A stretch of 24,442 nt of DNA, from positions 1-24,442 of IMG/VR virus record IMGVR_UViG_3300037847_000507. The stretch is one strand, 5' to 3'. The notes beneath the pieces were generated by a model. That model made no database searches and was not told where the DNA came from. It saw only the letters and a list, made by a program, of their open reading frames with translations. This stretch comes from a virus. Positions 1-6,717 of the stretch are shown in pieces. How positions within the stretch are numbered: the first letter of the stretch is position 1; every line of letters begins with the position of its first letter. A program made the translations under genes and the position numbers.

Positions 1-282
1 GCATTGAATATGTTGTTACAGTCAGCAGGTGCAGTGACGATGAAGGTGGCACTTGTACAATTGTTTCATCGACTCAATCAAATTAAGTGGCAGCACGGTC
101 GGGAGTATTCGTTTGTTGCTAATGTACACGACGAGTTCCAAGCAGAGGTACAGCCTGATAAAGCTAATGTGTTCGGAGAGTTGGCAGTGGATGCAATACG
201 ACGGGCTGGTAAAGAATTAAAACTAAACGTGATGTTAGACGGTGAAGCAAAGGTGGGGATGTCGTGGAAGGAAACACATTAG
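1..282 (+). CDS. T7-type DNA polymerase (family A), C-terminal fragment
   Basis: This is the 3' end of a phage family A DNA polymerase, the enzyme that copies the phage genome; the gene begins before the window. The frame is open from base 1 (A-L-N-M-L-L-Q-S-A-G), matching the T7 gp5 palm segment with ALNTLLQSAG. Further on comes the polymerase motif C, VHDEF (about codons 41-45 of the visible part); its Asp and Glu are the metal-binding carboxylates, VHDEI in T7. The protein ends MSWKETH. The last 19 bases overlap the GTG start of the next gene, which suggests coupled translation. The family call is firm; whether the missing part carries a 3'-5' exonuclease domain cannot be seen. Confidence 0.96.
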   Translation, partial: ALNMLLQSAGAVTMKVALVQLFHRLNQIKWQHGREYSFVANVHDEFQAEVQPDKANVFGELAVDAIRRAGKELKLNVMLDGEAKVGMSWKETH

Positions 283-743
283 AGCTGGCTTACGATTGGC
301 ACTTGAAGGTTGCAGAATTATACGATACTGTTGACCTAACGTTACCCATGCCATCCTCATCAGCACAGCGTACAGGTGCAATAGCCGAGTCTAAGTTTAT
401 AACTGAATGCTTGGAGCGTAACTTCGAACCACACCTACCAACAACACCTATGCCGTGGGACTTTATTGTCACTTGTCCAGCAGGTATGTTGAAGGTGCAG
501 ATCAAGTCGTCGAACACAAAAGATAAGGGCTGCTTCAGTTGTATCACATCAGTAGGCTCTACAAACAAGGAATATATGTCTAATGATATAGATGTCGTTG
601 GTATTTATATTCCTGCTATTGATATGTGGTGGATGATACCACGAGAAATAGTAACATCTAAAACAGTCAAGCTAAACCCCGCACCTGACAGCAACAGTAA
701 GTACAAGAAATACCAAGAGAACTGGAGTATATTTTATGAGTAA
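264..743 (+). CDS. PD-(D/E)XK nuclease-like protein, possible junction resolvase
   Basis: A 159-residue protein with the layout of a small PD-(D/E)XK nuclease. The sequence shows a GAIAESK helix start (Glu42), a strand with WDFIV (Asp66), and VQIKSS (Gln79-x-Lys81): motifs I, II and III in order. This spacing resembles the PDDEXK_5-type proteins, which share the GxxxE...YDLV...VQVK pattern. It sits between polymerase and exonuclease, so it may supply the branched-DNA cleavage done by endonuclease I (gp3) in T7, although it does not look like a gp3 homologue; that role is inference. The start is a GTG at 264 inside the polymerase gene, preceded by a purine-rich AAGGTGGGG. The next Met is residue 29, so a later start would remove little of the nuclease core. 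It ends 8 bases inside the exonuclease start. Confidence 0.68.
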   Translation: MEGNTLELAYDWHLKVAELYDTVDLTLPMPSSSAQRTGAIAESKFITECLERNFEPHLPTTPMPWDFIVTCPAGMLKVQIKSSNTKDKGCFSCITSVGSTNKEYMSNDIDVVGIYIPAIDMWWMIPREIVTSKTVKLNPAPDSNSKYKKYQENWSIFYE

Positions 744-1659
744 CAAGAAAACCAAACTACTGATTGATGCAGACGTACTAGCGTTTGAAGCGTCAGTAAT
801 AGCCGAGGAATCAATTGAATGGAAGGAGGAGATGTGGACGGTACACGCTGACATGGCACTTGCTAAAGCTCGTGTTGTTAATCGTGTTGAAGAGTTCAAG
901 GAAAAGCTACAAGCCAACGACGTCGTCATGTGCTTGTCTGACCGTGCGAACTTTCGTCGTAAATTAAATCCTGACTATAAATCAAACAGATCAAAAGCAA
1001 GACTACCTATAATACTAAGACAAGTTAAGCAGTGGATAATAGACGAACTCGACGGACAGTTGTGGTCAACGTTAGAAGCAGATGACATCATATCAATTCT
1101 TGCAACGGACAAAGAGATGGATGAAGAAACGATTGTTGTCAGTATCGACAAAGACTTCCAAAGTGTACCGGGCATCTATTACGACTACAACAAAGACGAA
1201 ACACATCACGTCAGTGAAGAAGAAGCGGACAACTTCCACCTGATGCAGACACTGACAGGAGATGCTACAGATGGATACAGTGGTGTACCTAAAGTCGGAG
1301 CTGTCACTGCTAAACGTTTGTTAGATAAACAAGGGTATGACTGGGACGTTGTAGTAAAGTGCTACGAAGATGCAGGTATGACGGAACACGACGCTTTGAT
1401 GAATGCATGGATGGCACGACTACTACGAGCAGATAACTACAGCTTTAGAACAAACAGAATAAAGAAACTATGGACACCGAGAAACTACCAAACCAAGGAT
1501 ATACTAAAGATTTCACCACAGGTGCTAGACGTGACGGGGACATTGGACGTGGACGACCCAGCCTTATACCTCCAATCGCCTTACGCAGTCTCGCCAAAAG
1601 ATTTGAAGATGGCGGTAAACTTTACGGAGACAACAACTGGAGAAAAGGTTTCCCGTTAA
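736..1659 (+). CDS. T7 gp6-like 5'-3' exonuclease (FEN family)
   Basis: A 307-residue flap/5'-3' exonuclease of the T7 gp6 type, which degrades host DNA and removes primers during phage replication. Visible FEN motifs: LIDADVLAF (Asp11, Asp13), an arch-like basic run after CLSDR with NPDYKSNR (about residues 66-85), LEADDI (Glu114, Asp116, Asp117), VVSIDKDFQ (Asp138, Asp140), and the helix-3-turn-helix LTGDATDGYSGVPKVG (Asp176, Asp179). All expected metal ligands are present, so it should be active. ATG 736 lies in the end of the preceding nuclease gene. The last 62 codons (residues 246-307), after the recognisable core, are also read in a second frame by the DUF5664 gene, which may constrain this tail. 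Confidence 0.95.
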   Translation: MSNKKTKLLIDADVLAFEASVIAEESIEWKEEMWTVHADMALAKARVVNRVEEFKEKLQANDVVMCLSDRANFRRKLNPDYKSNRSKARLPIILRQVKQWIIDELDGQLWSTLEADDIISILATDKEMDEETIVVSIDKDFQSVPGIYYDYNKDETHHVSEEEADNFHLMQTLTGDATDGYSGVPKVGAVTAKRLLDKQGYDWDVVVKCYEDAGMTEHDALMNAWMARLLRADNYSFRTNRIKKLWTPRNYQTKDILKISPQVLDVTGTLDVDDPALYLQSPYAVSPKDLKMAVNFTETTTGEKVSR

Positions 1660-1835
1660 GTAGATTATATGATTCGATGTTTAGACATTTGTTGGGGTTG
1701 GCTGAGGGGGATGAGTCTGAAGACCATGCGGGTGCTATACTGTGGAATGCGTCAGCTTGGATATGGACGAAAGATCAAATAAACAACGGTAATTTACCAA
1801 TGGAACTAAATGATATAGAGAATGATGACAACTGA
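1470..1835 (+). CDS. DUF5664 / dATP-dGTP diphosphohydrolase N-terminal-like protein
   Basis: A 121-residue protein matching the phage family known as DUF5664, named in Pfam as the N-terminal domain of dATP/dGTP diphosphohydrolase. Diagnostic segments are TGARRDGD, LIPPIALRSLAKRFEDGG, KLYGDNNWRKG, the helix LYDSMFRHLLGLAEGD, and the all-alpha SEDHAGAILWNASAWIW. The Glu/Asp-His pattern (about residues 87-92) suits a MazG-like metal-dependent nucleotide hydrolase; the substrate is not predictable here. The first 63 codons overlap the exonuclease gene in another frame (190 bases). The conserved TGARRD and LIPP elements lie inside this overlap and no later in-frame start would keep them, so ATG 1470 is the best start. 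The upstream Shine-Dalgarno is weak. Family call good, enzymatic role inferred. Confidence 0.8.
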   Translation: MDTEKLPNQGYTKDFTTGARRDGDIGRGRPSLIPPIALRSLAKRFEDGGKLYGDNNWRKGFPLSRLYDSMFRHLLGLAEGDESEDHAGAILWNASAWIWTKDQINNGNLPMELNDIENDDN

Positions 1836-2025
1836 CGAAATAGTATTACCAGCACTTAGTAAAGATTTGATAGATAAGCTTGACAAGCTGTACCCAGATA
1901 AATGTCCTCTCTTGACAGACGACGACAGAATGATATGGTATAAGTCAGGACAACGTAGTGTAATTAATTATTTACAACAGATATACGACGAACAACTTCA
2001 AGATAATATCATAACCAAACAATAG
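1822..2025 (+). CDS. Small conserved phage protein of unknown function
   Basis: A 67-residue acidic protein that starts inside the end of the DUF5664 gene (two in-frame ATGs at 1822 and 1825; either may be used). It has a LSKDLIDKLDKLYPDKCPLL stretch, an aromatic-basic IWYKSGQRSVINYLQQIYDEQ helix, and no membrane segment. I recall similar short proteins (PxxLxxxLxxxFPxxCP...WYxxGQRSVxxxL) in other marine T7-like phages at about this place, but I know no function. The 14-base overlap with the gene before and 2-base gap to the gene after suggest one coupled transcript. Confidence 0.72.
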   Translation: MMTTDEIVLPALSKDLIDKLDKLYPDKCPLLTDDDRMIWYKSGQRSVINYLQQIYDEQLQDNIITKQ

Positions 2026-2027
2026 TC

Positions 2028-2237
2028 ATGTGTTTCAGCTCACCTAAGATGCCACCTCCACCGCCACCCCCAGCACCGCCACCTCCTCCGCTTCCTACTG
2101 CGGAACGTGCTGTAACTCAACGAGCTGCACAAACTGCCACTAAGAAACGTCGTGGTACTCAGCAGTTGACCGTTCGTCGTCCTAGTGTTGGAATGGGTGG
2201 AGCAGCAGGTCAGACTGGTGTACAACTTTCACAATAA
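2028..2237 (+). CDS. Poly-proline small protein, possible gp7.3-like virion factor
   Basis: A 69-residue protein starting MCFSSPK, followed by an almost pure proline run (about residues 9-22), a basic KKRRG patch near 39-43, and a Gly/Ser/Gln-rich end. The pattern after the basic patch (K-x-R-x-G, then L-x-V-x-R, then Gly-rich) loosely resembles the C-terminus of T7 gp7.3, a tail assembly and host-range protein that also lies just before the portal gene. This is position plus weak composition, not demonstrated homology. The proline run makes a compact globular fold unlikely; an extended linker or virion-associated peptide is more plausible. The start lies 2 bases after the previous stop. Confidence 0.6.
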   Translation: MCFSSPKMPPPPPPPAPPPPPLPTAERAVTQRAAQTATKKRRGTQQLTVRRPSVGMGGAAGQTGVQLSQ

Positions 2238-2240
2238 TAA

Positions 2241-2262
2241 AATTAAGCAATAATATAATATG
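2241..2262 (+). promoter_or_regulatory. AT-rich leader motif, copy 1
   Basis: The 22-base gap before the gene at 2260 has no Shine-Dalgarno but holds AATAATATAATAT (2249-2261), preceded by AATTAAGC. The same 13 bases with a similar left flank recur at 20950-20962 before the tail fibre gene. It contains TATAAT (2254-2259), a perfect bacterial -10 hexamer, but no good -35 is seen at normal spacing. It could be a phage promoter element or an A/U-rich translation enhancer. Confidence 0.35.
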
Positions 2263-2577
2263 AGCCTTCGCACACTAGATAAAAAGACACTACTCTCAGA
2301 TGCTACATCAGCAGGGGCGGGTAGTTCATTCGGGTCTGAGCGTACTAAGGGATATACATTTGTTATCTCCACCACGGTCAGCGGTACAGCAACCATAGCC
2401 ATTCAAGCATACATAGGTGGTGGATGGAGAACGATTCACTCTGAAGATGTAACAACTGATGGAGACGTAATGATTCGTGACGATCACGGACACTACGAAA
2501 AGATCAGAGCTAACATCACAGCTTACACCAGCGGTACACATAGTGTGTTCTCTACTGGTACAGTTGATTCCCTATAA
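2260..2577 (+). CDS. Small beta-rich putative virion protein
   Basis: A 105-residue protein rich in Thr, Ser and Gly with alternating hydrophobic strands: YTFVISTTVSGTATIAIQAY, WRTIHSEDVTT and KIRANITAYTSGTHSVFSTG. The last motif (x-IRANxTAYTSGTxSVxxTG) is one I associate with minor structural proteins of phages, suggesting a beta-sandwich. No signal or membrane segment is present. It opens a run of surface-type genes up to 4928 and is preceded by the AT-rich leader instead of a Shine-Dalgarno. Its stop TAA shares a base with the next ATG (TAATG), so the next gene is probably translated by re-initiation. Exact role unknown. Confidence 0.66.
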   Translation: MSLRTLDKKTLLSDATSAGAGSSFGSERTKGYTFVISTTVSGTATIAIQAYIGGGWRTIHSEDVTTDGDVMIRDDHGHYEKIRANITAYTSGTHSVFSTGTVDSL

Positions 2578-2795
2578 TGGGACTGACATTTACATCAGAC
2601 GCACGTCCTCCTAGCGGTACACAGCTTCTGCCTAACAGATTCCTACGTCCTGCGTTTGGTGAGTTGTACGGTTTTGATGCAGATGCTGATTCAGGAGGCG
2701 TAACTCCACCCGCTATAGACGGAGCGTTAACAACAGAACTAGCTGAACCATTAACAGCAGAGAATGGAGACATATTAATATTTGAACCCGCATAA
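2577..2795 (+). CDS. Small hypothetical protein
   Basis: A 72-residue acidic protein, no recognised family. It has an early RPPSGTQLLPNRFLRPAFGE segment and an Asp/Ala/Gly/Thr/Pro-rich second half ending in GDILIFEPA, a short strand-like end. There is no membrane segment. Its ATG overlaps the preceding TAA by one base and its stop lies 2 bases before the next gene, so it looks like part of one translationally coupled structural group. A role as linker or chaperone for the neighbouring fibre-like proteins is possible but not shown. Confidence 0.6.
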   Translation: MGLTFTSDARPPSGTQLLPNRFLRPAFGELYGFDADADSGGVTPPAIDGALTTELAEPLTAENGDILIFEPA

Positions 2796-2797
2796 AA

Positions 2798-3454
2798 ATG
2801 GCTAATAAAAAATTTACAGAACTTACAGACCTACCGAGTCCCGCAGGAGCCGACATAATGGCAATCGTTGACGATGTCGCAGGAACACCCACAACAAAGA
2901 AAGTAACAGCTACGAACCTGATGACCCTTGCTCCTGTGCAAAGCGTTAACACAGCAACTGGTGCAGTAGTGTTAGATGCAGACGACATCAGCGACGCTTC
3001 CACCACCAACAAGTTTGTTACAGCTTCTGACATTACAAACCTTGGAAACCTAAGCGGTACGAACACAGGCGACCAAGACCTTAGCAGCTACTTACAAAGC
3101 GTTTCAGCAGGAGATTTGACAGACGGAAACTTTGACGGTACGGCTATCTTAGGATTTGATGCATCCATCAATGACCAAACAGGAACTGCATACACGCTTC
3201 TATCTAGTGACAACGGAAAAGTAGTAGTGTTGGACAATGCCTTAGCAATTACAGTCACAGTACCAAGCGGTTTAGGAGCAGGATTCAATTGTTCGTTCGT
3301 ACAAAAAGGAGCAGGACAAGTTAGCTTTAGTGCTTCTAGTACTACAATAAACAACAGACAGTCGCACACTAAGATTAACGCTCAGTACGGAGTAGCTAGT
3401 TTATTAGCATACGCTGCTGACACATTCGTCTTAGCCGGAGACACAGCTTCCTAA
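2798..3454 (+). CDS. Fibre-like structural protein
   Basis: A 218-residue protein built like a short phage fibre. The N-terminus MANKKFTELTDLPSPAGADI with IVDDVAG is the common opening of phage fibre and spike proteins. The middle has LDADDISDAS, ASDITNLGNL and GTNTGDQDLSSYL, the last a recurring fibre-shaft motif. The C-terminal region (about 130-218, YTLLSSDNGKVVVLDN to VLAGDTAS) looks like a compact beta domain also found at ends of marine phage fibres. No enzyme motif is visible. It lies well away from the gp17 locus and directly before the double LamG gene, so both may form one appendage; that link is inferred from adjacency. Confidence 0.75.
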   Translation: MANKKFTELTDLPSPAGADIMAIVDDVAGTPTTKKVTATNLMTLAPVQSVNTATGAVVLDADDISDASTTNKFVTASDITNLGNLSGTNTGDQDLSSYLQSVSAGDLTDGNFDGTAILGFDASINDQTGTAYTLLSSDNGKVVVLDNALAITVTVPSGLGAGFNCSFVQKGAGQVSFSASSTTINNRQSHTKINAQYGVASLLAYAADTFVLAGDTAS

Positions 3455-3455
3455 G

Positions 3456-4928
3456 ATGACTTTTATTCTTCCAAGTATTGGTAGCGGAATAATTGCTAGT
3501 CCTATTGCTACTGCTGCTCCTGCATGGAATGGTAATACCTACTCTGTGGATCTTGATGGCACGGATGATGCAGTAGAAACCACTTATTCTCCTACAGTAG
3601 GCTCGACAGCATTTACGGCTACTATGTGGATAAAGTCCTCAAATACCACTACCAACCAAGGTTTTATTTCTAATCTCTCATCATCAAGTGTTCACAACTT
3701 AGCGGTTCTTTCCCCCGCATCTACATACTCATTTTTTGTAATTATTAATAACGGATCAACTCAATCAGTCATAAACGGCATTGGTGGTACTAATTCAACC
3801 CTAGATATTCGTGATGGTAATTGGCATCATCTCGCAATCACTGTTAATGGTACTTCTGTTAAAATTTACAAAGACGGAGGGGACGCTGCAATCAACACAT
3901 CAAACCCCACTAACACCCAAGGCACTCCGTTTGGCACATGGACTTCGGGGACTTCTTATATCGGTAAAGCTCAGAATTTTTGGTTCGGAACTAATGGTTC
4001 GTTATCTTACAGTAGTGGTAATCGTTACTACCTAGACGGCAATATAGATGAAGCAGCGGTGTGGGAATCAGAATTAAGTGGTTCAGACATCTCAGCTATT
4101 TACAACTCAGGACTTCCAAATGATATATCATCTTATTCCCCTGTAGGTTGGTGGCGTATGGGAGATAACGACTCAGGAACAGGAACTACAGTTACCGATC
4201 AAGGTAGTGGTGGTAATGACGCAACGCTTGATAATGGAGCGTCTTTTTCAACGATTGTGCCTACTTACAGTACCTACTCCGTAGAGTTTGACGGTAGTAA
4301 TGATTATGTTGAAGTAGGAAATGTAAGCGGTCTTAGCGGAACATCTTTCTCAATCAGTGCTTGGTTTTACTTAACAGCTGGTCCTAGTGGAGAAGGTATA
4401 TTTGGAGCAGGTAGTTCTCCATCGGATAGAATTTGGTTACAGGTATTAGATAGTGATACAATTAGATTTGGAAGCATTGGTAATATTAACACCTTTGATT
4501 TAGCTAGCGGTACATTTTCTTTAAATACTTGGTATCATGTTGTCGGTGTTATAGACGGCACAAGCAAAGAAGTATTTATCAATGGTAGTTCTCTCGGTAC
4601 AACTACAGTGTCAAGCCTTTCAGGTACTAACGGCAACAATGTAAGAATAGGTTCTTTACCTTCTCAGACTACTGCTTTTAATGCATTAAATCCATATCAA
4701 GGTATATTAGATGAAGTGGCTGTTTTTAATACTGCTTTATCATCAACCAATGTGTCTAGCATTTATAACAGCGGTGTACCTAACGATATATCTTCTTTAA
4801 ATCCTGTCGGTTGGTGGAGAATGGGAGATAACGATGGGGGCACGGGCACTACTATAACAGATCAAGGGAGTGGAGGTAACAACGGAACACTCACTAACGG
4901 ACCAACATTTTCAACAACAGTACCATGA
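3456..4928 (+). CDS. Double LamG (concanavalin A-like) domain protein
   Basis: A 490-residue protein with two LamG/concanavalin A-like jelly-roll domains, at about residues 29-217 and 272-440. Each begins Y-S-V-(D/E)-x-DG and contains the W-x-H-x-(A/V) strand (WHHLAITVNG; WYHVVGVIDG) and a late (L/I)DE-x-AV-(W/F) strand (NIDEAAVWES; ILDEVAVFNT). Each is followed by a near-identical 41-residue PVGWWRMGDND module (229-269 and 450-490). LamG domains bind carbohydrate or other surfaces, so this is probably a virion adhesin; it has no signal peptide and no enzyme motif. The second module ends the protein exactly, as if a unit of LamG plus module had been duplicated. Its base usage looks more T-rich than its neighbours, a visual impression only. 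The start follows the previous stop by one base with a poor ribosome site; the stop overlaps the next start (ATGA). Confidence 0.9.
   Translation: MTFILPSIGSGIIASPIATAAPAWNGNTYSVDLDGTDDAVETTYSPTVGSTAFTATMWIKSSNTTTNQGFISNLSSSSVHNLAVLSPASTYSFFVIINNGSTQSVINGIGGTNSTLDIRDGNWHHLAITVNGTSVKIYKDGGDAAINTSNPTNTQGTPFGTWTSGTSYIGKAQNFWFGTNGSLSYSSGNRYYLDGNIDEAAVWESELSGSDISAIYNSGLPNDISSYSPVGWWRMGDNDSGTGTTVTDQGSGGNDATLDNGASFSTIVPTYSTYSVEFDGSNDYVEVGNVSGLSGTSFSISAWFYLTAGPSGEGIFGAGSSPSDRIWLQVLDSDTIRFGSIGNINTFDLASGTFSLNTWYHVVGVIDGTSKEVFINGSSLGTTTVSSLSGTNGNNVRIGSLPSQTTAFNALNPYQGILDEVAVFNTALSSTNVSSIYNSGVPNDISSLNPVGWWRMGDNDGGTGTTITDQGSGGNNGTLTNGPTFSTTVP
4140..4262 (+). repeat. WWRMGDND repeat, copy 1 (within LamG gene)
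   Basis: First copy of a 41-codon direct repeat encoding PVGWWRMGDND...TDQGSGGN...FST-x-VP. It matches the copy at 4803-4925 at 33 of 41 residues by my count. The bases have drifted more than the residues, so the duplication is not very recent or the protein is under selection. It joins the first LamG domain to the second. Confidence 0.9.
4803..4925 (+). repeat. WWRMGDND repeat, copy 2 (within LamG gene)
   Basis: Second copy of the 41-codon repeat at 4140-4262, forming the last 41 residues before the stop codon. The similarity extends further upstream, through YNSG(L/V)PNDISS and the (L/I)DExAV strand, so the duplicated unit is a whole LamG domain plus this module. Confidence 0.9.
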
Positions 4929-5152
4929 GAAACTATGTAATTATTGATGCATCGGAAGTTAGTTCCGTAAATTTTAATCAAGTGCTTGAGACAAGTGCCG
5001 AAACTCTTAGATACTCGCTAGACGGGTCGCAGACTTTTGTAAAGTTCGAGGGTGACACACCTAGCTTTCTTGAGGGTAAGACTGCCTATGATCGTTCGGA
5101 GATGTTGACAATCTTAGCGAATGAAGAGTGGTCTTCTGACGATCCTATTTAA
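4925..5152 (+). CDS. Small conserved protein following LamG gene, unknown function
   Basis: A 75-residue acidic protein (MRNYVIIDASEVSSVNF...). The middle reads LRYSLDG-x-QTFVKFEGDTPSF and the end has a helix, RSEMLTILANEEW. No membrane segment or enzyme motif. I recall similar short proteins directly after LamG-type genes in marine phages, which suggests a partner of the adhesin, perhaps an assembly factor, but no function is known to me. The ATG overlaps the LamG stop by four bases (ATGA), a typical coupling arrangement. The stop lies 5 bases before the portal gene. Confidence 0.7.
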   Translation: MRNYVIIDASEVSSVNFNQVLETSAETLRYSLDGSQTFVKFEGDTPSFLEGKTAYDRSEMLTILANEEWSSDDPI

Positions 5153-5157
5153 GAGTT

Positions 5158-6711
5158 ATGCACGAGACAGCACAAGGGTTATATTCGTCGTTGGAGAACC
5201 AGCGGTGGTCGTTCTTAGACAGAGGTCGTCAGTCATCTGAGTTAACTCTTCCATACGTATTACCACCTGACGGACACAACTACGCAACCAAGTACTACAC
5301 ACCGTACCAAGGCATCGGAGCTAGAGGAGTACTGAACCTAGCATCGAAGTTGTTGTTAGCTTTATTACCGCCCAATGCTCCGTTCTTTCGTTTGGTCATA
5401 GATCGCTACGAGCTGGATAAAGCAAAAGCTGAACTAGGACCTGAAGGAGCGGAGCAACTACGCAGTGATTTAGAGAAAGCATTAGCTGATGTTGAACGTA
5501 GTGTATCACAGGAAGTAGAAGTACAGAACTTTAGGAACGGTATATTCCAAGCGTTAAAGAACTTGTTAATTACAGGTAACGCTTTGTTATATCTGCCGGA
5601 CGAAGGAGGAATGAGAACATTCAAGTTGGATCGTTACGTTGTTAAGCGTGATCCAATGGGTAACGTTACTCACATAGCAGTAAAAGAAACAGTGTCACCG
5701 ATGATGCTTCCTGAGAGTGTAAGAGAGGAAGTATACAGACAAGAGAAAGAAAACACCTGTGACTTATATACTGCCGTCGTTCGTGAAGATGATGAATTTA
5801 AAGTGTATCAAGACGTCAAGGGTATGCTTATCGAGGAAAGCGTCGGACGTTATCCAATAGAAAAGTCCCCGTGGCTACCCTTGCGTTATACACAAATTGA
5901 TGGAGAAGACTACGGACGTGGGTTTGTTGAAGAGTACATCGGAGACATTCGTTCGTTGGAGTCATTGACCAAAGCTATAGTCGAAGCCAGTGCAGCTGCT
6001 GCTAAAGTATTGTTCATGGTTAATCCTAACGGTACAACACGAGCACGTACACTGGCAGAAGCTCCTAACGGTGCTATCGTACAAGGCAGTGAAGGTGACG
6101 TCTCCGTCTTACAACTTAATAAGTTCAACGATCTACGTACTGCACAGACTACAATGGCTGGTATAACGGATCGTTTGTCACAAGCATTTCTTCTGACATC
6201 AGGGGTTGTTAGGGATGCCGAGAGAGTGACTGCCGAGGAGATACGGATGTTAAGTCAAGAGCTTGAATCTGCCCTCGGTGGTCTCTACTCTTTGTTGGCA
6301 CAGGAACTACAACTACCTATCGTCAGTCGTCTGATGGATCGTATGTCCAAGGATAAACGTTTACCTAAACTTCCAAAGGACATTGTTAAACCTACTATTG
6401 TTACCGGGGTGGAAGCACTTGGTCGTGGTAATGACTTGAATCGTCTTGATATGTTTCTTGCAGGAGCTAATCAGATCGTTGGTCCTCAAGCAGTCAATCA
6501 ATACCTCAATGTCAGTGACTACTTCAAGCGTCGTGCTACTGCTCTTGGTATAGAAACGGAAGGACTAATCAAGACGGAAGAAGAGATTCAACAAGCTATG
6601 CAACAAGCTCAGATGTTAGAGATGGCACAGAAACTAGGTACACCTGCTATCAACGCAGCACAGGAGCAGTACATGGCAGCACAAGAACAAGAACAACCAC
6701 AAACAGAATAA
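5158..6711 (+). CDS. Portal (head-tail connector) protein, T7 gp8-like
   Basis: A 517-residue portal protein of the T7 gp8 family (536 residues in T7). Twelve copies form the ring at one capsid vertex through which DNA enters and leaves. Visible family features: N-terminal LYSSLENQRWSFLDRGRQSS and LTLPYVLPP, the ARGVLNLASKLLLALLPPNAPFFRL segment (about 61-86), GNALLY near 141, LPLRYTQIDGEDYGRGFVEE (about 240-259), and AERVTAEEIRMLSQELESALGG (about 351-372). The C-terminus is Gln/Glu-rich. It opens the core morphogenesis run and is followed 6 bases later by the scaffold gene. Confidence 0.96.
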   Translation: MHETAQGLYSSLENQRWSFLDRGRQSSELTLPYVLPPDGHNYATKYYTPYQGIGARGVLNLASKLLLALLPPNAPFFRLVIDRYELDKAKAELGPEGAEQLRSDLEKALADVERSVSQEVEVQNFRNGIFQALKNLLITGNALLYLPDEGGMRTFKLDRYVVKRDPMGNVTHIAVKETVSPMMLPESVREEVYRQEKENTCDLYTAVVREDDEFKVYQDVKGMLIEESVGRYPIEKSPWLPLRYTQIDGEDYGRGFVEEYIGDIRSLESLTKAIVEASAAAAKVLFMVNPNGTTRARTLAEAPNGAIVQGSEGDVSVLQLNKFNDLRTAQTTMAGITDRLSQAFLLTSGVVRDAERVTAEEIRMLSQELESALGGLYSLLAQELQLPIVSRLMDRMSKDKRLPKLPKDIVKPTIVTGVEALGRGNDLNRLDMFLAGANQIVGPQAVNQYLNVSDYFKRRATALGIETEGLIKTEEEIQQAMQQAQMLEMAQKLGTPAINAAQEQYMAAQEQEQPQTE

Positions 6712-6717
6712 CCTATC

